Shown here piece after piece: positions 7,017-10,449 of a DNA stretch of 10,449 nucleotides. The first letter of the stretch is position 1. Each line of letters starts with the position of its first letter. Made by a program: the position numbers and the translations under genes. The notes beneath the pieces were generated by a model that did no database searches, was not told where the DNA came from, and saw nothing but the letters and a program-made list of their open reading frames with translations. The stretch comes from Desulfotignum sp. (GTDB lineage Bacteria > Desulfobacterota > Desulfobacteria > Desulfobacterales > Desulfobacteraceae): NCBI GenBank assembly GCA_011390235.1, contig JAABSS010000442.1, positions 1 through 10,449 of the forward strand. Direction: 5' to 3'.

Positions 7017-8054
7017 TCACAGCCGCTTGTGGGCACAGTTGATCAGGCTGGTTGTGGTGTCCCAGGAGATGCACTCATCCGTGATGGATACCCCGTATTT
7101 GAGGGCACAGCCATCCCCCGGACATTTCTGGCTGCCTTCAAACAGGTTGCTTTCCAACATCAGCCCCACAATGCCGGGATTGCCGTCCAGGCGCTGGTCC
7201 AGGGCACTTTTGAACACAAAAGGCTGGCCGGTGAACTTCTGGCCGGAATTGTCATGGGAGCAGTCGATCATGATATTGTCGATAAGGTTTCTTTCTCTGA
7301 GAAGAGTCTGGGCCTTGCCCACGGAAACCGGGTCATAGTTGGGGGTGTTTCCGCCCCGCAGAACAATGTGGCAGTATGGATTGCCTGTGGTGGAAACAAT
7401 GGATGACCTGCCTTCCGGATCAATGCCCAGAAAATGCTGGGAGGTGCCGGCTGCCTGCATGGCATTGACTGCTGCAGAAAGGGTGCCGTCAGTGCTGTTT
7501 TTAAATCCCACCGGCATGGACAGGCCCGAGGCCATCTCCCTGTGGGTCTGCGATTCCGTGGTCCTGGCACCGATGGCCACCCAGGTGAGCAGGCCCGCAA
7601 TATACTGGGGGGTGATGGGATCCAGTATTTCCGTGGCTGTGGGCAGGCCCATGTCATTGATGTCAATGAGCAGTTTTCTGGCAGCTTCAAGGCCTGCGTT
7701 CACATTATGGGAGGCATCCAGATACGGGTCGTTTATCAGGCCTTTCCATCCCACTGTGGTGCGGGGTTTTTCAAAATACACCCGCATGATCAGATTGATC
7801 TTGTCTGCAACTTCCCGACGAAGGGCCATCATTTTTTTGGCATACTCCAGGGCTGCTTCGGTGTCATGGATGGAGCAGGGTCCGGCAATAACCAGAAGAC
7901 GCGGGTCTTTGCCGGTCAAAATGTCTGCCACATCCCTGCGGCCATTGATAACGGTTTGGGCCGCATCATCAGACAGGGGCAGTGCCTGCTTCATCTCTGC
8001 CGGCGGGGTGAGGGGCTTGAACTCTTTTACATGGATGTCAAAGGTTTTTTTCAT
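7017..8054 (-). CDS. aroF: 3-deoxy-7-phosphoheptulonate (DAHP) synthase, class I (AroF/AroG/AroH type)
   Basis: Condenses phosphoenolpyruvate and erythrose 4-phosphate to DAHP, the first step of the shikimate pathway to Phe, Tyr and Trp. The 345 residues match the approximately 350 of the E. coli isozymes. Conserved blocks include AGPCSIHD (57-64), RVYFEKPRTTVGWKGL (91-106), GARTTESQTHREMASGLSMP (162-181) and VGFKN (182-186). The expected metal ligands are present: Cys60, His267 (DCSH), Glu301 (ESN) and Asp326 (SITDECISW). Residues such as LDPITPQY (144-151) fall where feedback-site residues lie in the E. coli enzymes; the sequence is closest to AroF, but the isozyme letter and effector are uncertain. 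The ATG at 8054 has an AAAGGAAA site upstream. A longer in-frame GTG start at 8225 would translate through the terminator hairpin and is rejected. An aromatic leader peptide and attenuator lie upstream. The enzyme call is very secure. Confidence -1.
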   Translation of the reverse strand: MKKTFDIHVKEFKPLTPPAEMKQALPLSDDAAQTVINGRRDVADILTGKDPRLLVIAGPCSIHDTEAALEYAKKMMALRREVADKINLIMRVYFEKPRTTVGWKGLINDPYLDASHNVNAGLEAARKLLIDINDMGLPTATEILDPITPQYIAGLLTWVAIGARTTESQTHREMASGLSMPVGFKNSTDGTLSAAVNAMQAAGTSQHFLGIDPEGRSSIVSTTGNPYCHIVLRGGNTPNYDPVSVGKAQTLLRERNLIDNIMIDCSHDNSGQKFTGQPFVFKSALDQRLDGNPGIVGLMLESNLFEGSQKCPGDGCALKYGVSITDECISWDTTTSLINCAHKRL

Positions 8055-8100
8055 GGCGGTTTCCTTTTGCAGATCAAAAAGGCCGCCTTTGGCTGGGAAC

Positions 8101-8136
8101 AAAAAAAGCCGCAGGCGGTTCTTGCCTGCGGCTTTT
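8101..8136 (-). terminator. Intrinsic terminator in the DAHP synthase leader (attenuator)
   Basis: On the minus strand, GCCGCAGGC (8132-8124), a seven-base loop and GCCTGCGGC (8116-8108) form a perfect 9-bp GC-rich stem. It is extended by four A-T pairs and followed by seven T (8107-8101). It ends 46 bases before the DAHP synthase ATG, downstream of the promoter region, so it can only control that gene. No plus-strand gene ends near it. Confidence -1.
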
Positions 8137-8171
8137 GAGTTTAGGGGGACAATCTCATGGCAGCCCAGGCA
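8123..8171 (-). promoter_or_regulatory. Predicted antiterminator (attenuator segments 2 and 3)
   Basis: TGCCTGGGCT (minus strand, 8171-8162) can pair with AGCCGCAGGCA (8133-8123), the 5' arm of the terminator, giving ten pairs with a single bulged G. The two pairings exclude each other. The first segment lies inside leader codons 21-24, so a ribosome finishing the leader would cover it and allow termination, while one stalled early in the aromatic run would leave it free to pair. The pairing was worked out by eye, without energy calculation. Confidence -1.
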
Positions 8172-8232
8172 GATTCCTGTAAAAATAATACCAGAAGTAA
8201 AAATAGGATCTGTCTGTTTTGCCACAATTCAT
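8155..8232 (-). CDS. Aromatic amino acid leader peptide of DAHP synthase (25 aa)
   Basis: A short frame: ATG at 8232, TGA at 8157-8155. Codons 10-18 are TAT TTT TAC TTC TGG TAT TAT TTT TAC, encoding YFYFWYYFY: five Tyr, three Phe and one Trp in a row. A GGAG site lies nine bases upstream of the ATG. The frame stops 19 bases before the terminator stem. This is the arrangement of ribosome-mediated attenuators such as the E. coli pheA and trp leaders: shortage of a charged aromatic tRNA stalls the ribosome in the run and permits transcription into DAHP synthase. It would respond to all three end products of the pathway. A different overlapping frame (8257 to 8141) could encode a hydrophobic peptide but has no Shine-Dalgarno. 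The peptide itself probably has no function after synthesis. Confidence -1.
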   Translation of the reverse strand: MNCGKTDRSYFYFWYYFYRNLPGLP

Positions 8233-8260
8233 TAGTAAAGGCTCCGTTTATTTTCATTCA

Positions 8261-8289
8261 GCTAAACCACATTCGCAGTGTTTCGTCAA
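8261..8289 (-). promoter_or_regulatory. Candidate promoter for the DAHP synthase leader
   Basis: On the minus strand TTGACG (8289-8284) is a good -35 box. Seventeen bases later is TTTAGC (8266-8261), a poor -10 box. Transcription from here would start near 8253 and include the whole leader peptide frame. Position fits, but the -10 is weak. Confidence -1.
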
Positions 8290-8299
8290 GCATTTATAT

Positions 8300-8323
8300 C
8301 CATAAAACGTATAAATTTTATGG
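8300..8323. repeat. 24-bp AT-rich inverted repeat in the divergent control region
   Basis: CCATAAAA (8300-8307) and TTTTATGG (8316-8323) are perfect 8-base arms around an 8-base spacer. It lies just upstream of the candidate DAHP synthase promoter and about 40 bases upstream of the livM -35 box, a sensible place for a regulator dimer to affect either gene. It does not match the TyrR box. No T-run follows closely enough to make it a convincing terminator. Two T-tracts (8334-8340 and 8353-8360) lie between it and the livM promoter. Confidence -1.
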
Positions 8324-8363
8324 GGGAACAGGATTTTTTTATCTGGCAGTTGTTTTTTTTATC

Positions 8364-8393
8364 TTGACAGCAGCCTGAATAAACCAATATGAC
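8364..8393 (+). promoter_or_regulatory. Sigma-70-type promoter for livM
   Basis: A consensus TTGACA (8364-8369), an 18-base spacer and TATGAC (8388-8393, four of six consensus bases). Transcription would start near 8400, giving an untranslated leader of about 45 bases. The possible ATG at 8389 falls inside the -10 box and so cannot be the livM start. Confidence -1.
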
Positions 8394-8445
8394 TGGAAAT
8401 ACGCATCTGACAATCAGCTGTTTTTCCAGCAGGGAGTTTTTGCTC

Positions 8446-9495
8446 ATGGATATGAAGCGCACCTATTATGAAGATGTTCAGCTTGTCACTTCTCCGGTGG
8501 TTCTTTTCTGGCTTATCCTTCTTCTTGTTTTCCTGGTGGTGTTTCCCTTTGTGGTGGGCAATTATTACGTGTATGTGGCCAATTATATTGCCATCAATAT
8601 CATTGTGGCAGCCGGCCTGAACCTGCTGGTGGGATATACCGGCCAGATCAGTCTGGGACATGCCGGCTTTTTTGCCATTGGTGCCTATGGCACCGTGATT
8701 CTCATGGCCAAAGCCGGTTTCCCCTTTCTTCTGGCACTGCCCTGTGCCGGACTGGTGGCAGCAGGGTTCGGATTTCTGCTGGGCCTGCCTGCCCTGCGCC
8801 TGGAAGGCCCGTATCTTTCCATAGCCACCCTGGGGTTTGGTCTGACCATCACCCAGATTATCGGCCGCATTGGATTGTTCGGGGGCAGGGAAGGGCTCCA
8901 TGCCCCGGACCTGGTTATCGGACCCTGGTCCGTTGACACGGACCGGCAGTTTTATTTTCTTCTGATCAGCATCACGGTGCTCTTGCTGCTGGGCATGCGA
9001 AACCTGATTAAAACCCGCGTGGGCCGGGCCTTTATTGCCATCCGGGATGCGGATATCGCGGCCCAGACCATGGGTGTGAACATTGTGTTCTACAAAACCC
9101 TGGCCTTTGCCGTGTCTGCATTTTACGCCGGCATCGGCGGCGGTCTCTATGCCTTTGTACTCCGGTTTATCGAACCGGAAATCTTTACTTTGATGATGTC
9201 CATCATGTTTCTGGCCATGGTGGTTGTGGGCGGGCTGGGGTCCCTGGTGGGACCTGTTGTGGGGGCCGGACTTTTGTGCTGGCTGGATCTGAAATTGAGA
9301 AATATCCTGAACATCCCCTTTCTGGGAGACTGGCTGGAAACACTTTCCAGGTCATGGTTCTCCATTACCGGGGTGTCCAATATTCAGTATATCGTGTTCG
9401 GGTCCATCATGGTGGCCATCATGCTGTTCGAACCCCTAGGGCTTTACGGGGTATGGCTGAGAACCAAAAGGTACTGGCGGACCTGGCCGTTTTGA
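8446..9495 (+). CDS. livM: Branched-chain amino acid ABC transporter permease LivM
   Basis: An inner-membrane permease of 349 residues. It has a series of strongly hydrophobic segments from about residue 17 and the LivM-family signature GQISLGHAGFFAIGAYG (66-82), followed by LRLEGPYLSIATLGFG (118-131). The cytoplasmic loop at about 190-222 (RVGRAFIAIRDADIAAQTMGV) is the conserved region that contacts the LivG/LivF ATPases. With LivH, LivG, LivF and a periplasmic binding protein it would import leucine, isoleucine, valine or related amino acids; substrates of this family vary and cannot be fixed here. The ATG at 8446 was chosen because AGGGAG lies nine bases upstream and the predicted transcript starts after the alternative ATG at 8389. 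LivH follows on the same strand, 119 bases later. Family call is secure. Confidence -1.
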   Translation: MDMKRTYYEDVQLVTSPVVLFWLILLLVFLVVFPFVVGNYYVYVANYIAINIIVAAGLNLLVGYTGQISLGHAGFFAIGAYGTVILMAKAGFPFLLALPCAGLVAAGFGFLLGLPALRLEGPYLSIATLGFGLTITQIIGRIGLFGGREGLHAPDLVIGPWSVDTDRQFYFLLISITVLLLLGMRNLIKTRVGRAFIAIRDADIAAQTMGVNIVFYKTLAFAVSAFYAGIGGGLYAFVLRFIEPEIFTLMMSIMFLAMVVVGGLGSLVGPVVGAGLLCWLDLKLRNILNIPFLGDWLETLSRSWFSITGVSNIQYIVFGSIMVAIMLFEPLGLYGVWLRTKRYWRTWPF

Positions 9496-9500
9496 AAAAT

Positions 9501-9567
9501 CAGGCAAGGGGCAGGCAAGGGGTCAGGCTTTCCTTATTGTTGTTATTTGGGATTTTTGTTATTTGGG
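9501..9567. repeat. Two sets of short direct repeats in the livM-livH spacer
   Basis: CAGGCAAGGGG occurs twice in tandem (9501-9511 and 9512-9522), followed by another CAGG. TTGTTATTTGGG then occurs twice (9540-9551 and 9556-9567, period 16). The whole 119-base spacer holds no convincing gene. A frame starting at a TTG (9492) that overlaps the livM stop could encode a hydrophobic peptide of about 36 residues, but it has no good ribosome site. No promoter or terminator hairpin was recognised. Confidence -1.
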
Positions 9568-9614
9568 CATCGGGGGCTTCAGGGAATGGATGGTGTATGT
9601 GAAAGGGCACGGGT

Positions 9615-10449
9615 ATGATTGATTTTTTGCAGATGGTTGTCAGCGGTGTGGCTGTGGGCAGTTCCTATGCCCTCATGGGCCTTGCCATGGTCATTATTTA
9701 CAAGACATCCGAGGTGCCCAACTTTGCCCAGGGAGAAATGGCCCTGGTAACCTCCTTTATCACCATGATGCTGCTCACCACCTTCGGCTATCCGGTCTGG
9801 CTGGCTTTCTGCCTGGCCCTGGTGTTTGCCGCTTTCCTGGGAGCCTTTCTGGAGTTCGCCGTGCTTCGACGTGCCAAAAATCCCAACATTCTTGGCACCA
9901 TCGTCATCACCATCGGCCTGGAAATGGTCCTGCTGGGTCTGGTTTCCTGGAAATTCGGGGCGGAGCAGAAAACCATGCCCTTTCCCATCGGTCCTTATGA
10001 CAGTTTTATTATCGGTGATATATTTATTTCCAAACTGGAGGTCCTGACACTGGTATCTGCCCTGGTTCTCATGACCCTGCTGTTTTTCTTTTTCAAATAT
10101 ACCCGGCTGGGGCTGGCCATGAAAGCCACCCAGCAGAATGCGGTTGCGGCAAAAATTGTGGGGATCCGCACCAACCGGATCATGATGATGACCTGGGCGA
10201 TTTCCTCGGTGGTGGGGGCTACGGCCGGGCTGTTGATATCTCCGGTGATCATGCATCCTTTCATGATGTGGGATCCCATGCTCAAGGGGTTTGCCGCCGC
10301 AGTCATGGGGGGCATGACCTCTCTGCCCGGGGCCGTGGCGGCTGCCTATCTGCTGGGTATCATTGAAAACCTCTTCGGCGGATATGTGTCCATTGAATTC
10401 AAATCGGTGGTGGCCTTTGCCATCATTGTGCTGGTGCTCTGTTTTAAAC
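9615..10449 (+). CDS. livH: Branched-chain amino acid ABC transporter permease LivH (3' truncated by window edge)
   Basis: The frame runs from the ATG at 9615 to the right edge without a stop, giving 278 complete codons; LivH proteins are about 290-310 residues, so little is missing. Family features: VSGVAVGSSYALMGLAMVIIYKT (9-31), NFAQGEM (36-42), hydrophobic segments through about 160, the ATPase-contact loop LGLAMKATQQNAVAAKIVGI (165-184), and a late GFAAAVMGGMTSLPGAV block (225-241). It pairs with LivM to form the transport channel. AAAGGG lies seven bases before the ATG. Gene order here is livM then livH, opposite to the E. coli livHMGF order. LivG, LivF and a binding protein are probably to the right. 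Confidence -1.
   Translation, partial: MIDFLQMVVSGVAVGSSYALMGLAMVIIYKTSEVPNFAQGEMALVTSFITMMLLTTFGYPVWLAFCLALVFAAFLGAFLEFAVLRRAKNPNILGTIVITIGLEMVLLGLVSWKFGAEQKTMPFPIGPYDSFIIGDIFISKLEVLTLVSALVLMTLLFFFFKYTRLGLAMKATQQNAVAAKIVGIRTNRIMMMTWAISSVVGATAGLLISPVIMHPFMMWDPMLKGFAAAVMGGMTSLPGAVAAAYLLGIIENLFGGYVSIEFKSVVAFAIIVLVLCFK

Noticed and set aside
8055..8225. Extended DAHP synthase from a GTG at 8225
   Set aside because: The extension would be translated through the terminator hairpin and T-tract and has no counterpart in the family; the ATG at 8054 has a ribosome site and matches family length.
8141..8257. Alternative leader frame encoding a hydrophobic, signal-like 38-residue peptide
   Set aside because: It overlaps the aromatic leader in another frame and has no Shine-Dalgarno. 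Its hydrophobic run arises from the same T-rich codons shifted by one base. It cannot be fully excluded.
8389..8445. livM start at the ATG at 8389
   Set aside because: The ATG lies in the predicted -10 box, upstream of the transcription start; the ATG at 8446 has an AGGGAG site.

Overview
The window looks like chromosomal DNA from a strictly anaerobic, sulfate-reducing deltaproteobacterium (Desulfobacterota, Desulfobacteraceae-like). The evidence is an HdrB-type CCG-domain protein, a sensor kinase whose periplasmic domain carries c-type haem motifs, a cysteine-rich PAS domain of a kind common in these bacteria, and a B12-binding-type radical SAM protein. The genus is an inference; no rRNA or marker gene is present.

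Layout. 1-4294 (+) is a tightly packed operon: the 3' part of an hdrB-like gene (cut by the left edge), a membrane sensor histidine kinase overlapping it by ATGA, and a REC-histidine kinase protein 17 bases further on. An 18-bp tandem repeat crosses the end of the third gene and reaches the end of the next, convergent gene. 4318-5817 (-) encodes a radical SAM protein. 5818-6215 is a gap of about 400 bases holding a perfect 20-bp inverted repeat and an unconvincing minus-strand reading frame that may be a decayed gene. 6216-7004 (+) is an alpha/beta hydrolase with a strong Shine-Dalgarno. 7017-8054 (-) is a class I DAHP synthase, the entry enzyme of aromatic amino acid synthesis. 8055-8445 is the divergent control region between DAHP synthase and a branched-chain amino acid transporter. 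8446-10449 (+) encodes the LivM and LivH permeases; LivH is cut by the right edge.

Main discovery. The DAHP synthase gene has a complete-looking ribosome-mediated attenuator: a 25-codon leader peptide with nine consecutive aromatic codons (Tyr-Phe-Tyr-Phe-Trp-Tyr-Tyr-Phe-Tyr), a segment inside its last codons that can pair with the 5' arm of the terminator, and a strong intrinsic terminator 46 bases before the DAHP synthase start codon. The leader would sense all three aromatic amino acids, the end products of the pathway.

How the genes work together. The hdrB-kinase-kinase operon suggests redox or haem-based sensing tied to a thiol/disulfide or electron-bifurcating complex, with signalling that passes to a receiver-kinase and not to a DNA-binding regulator in view. 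The other genes appear to be separate transcription units; DAHP synthase and the Liv transporter share only a divergent intergenic region.
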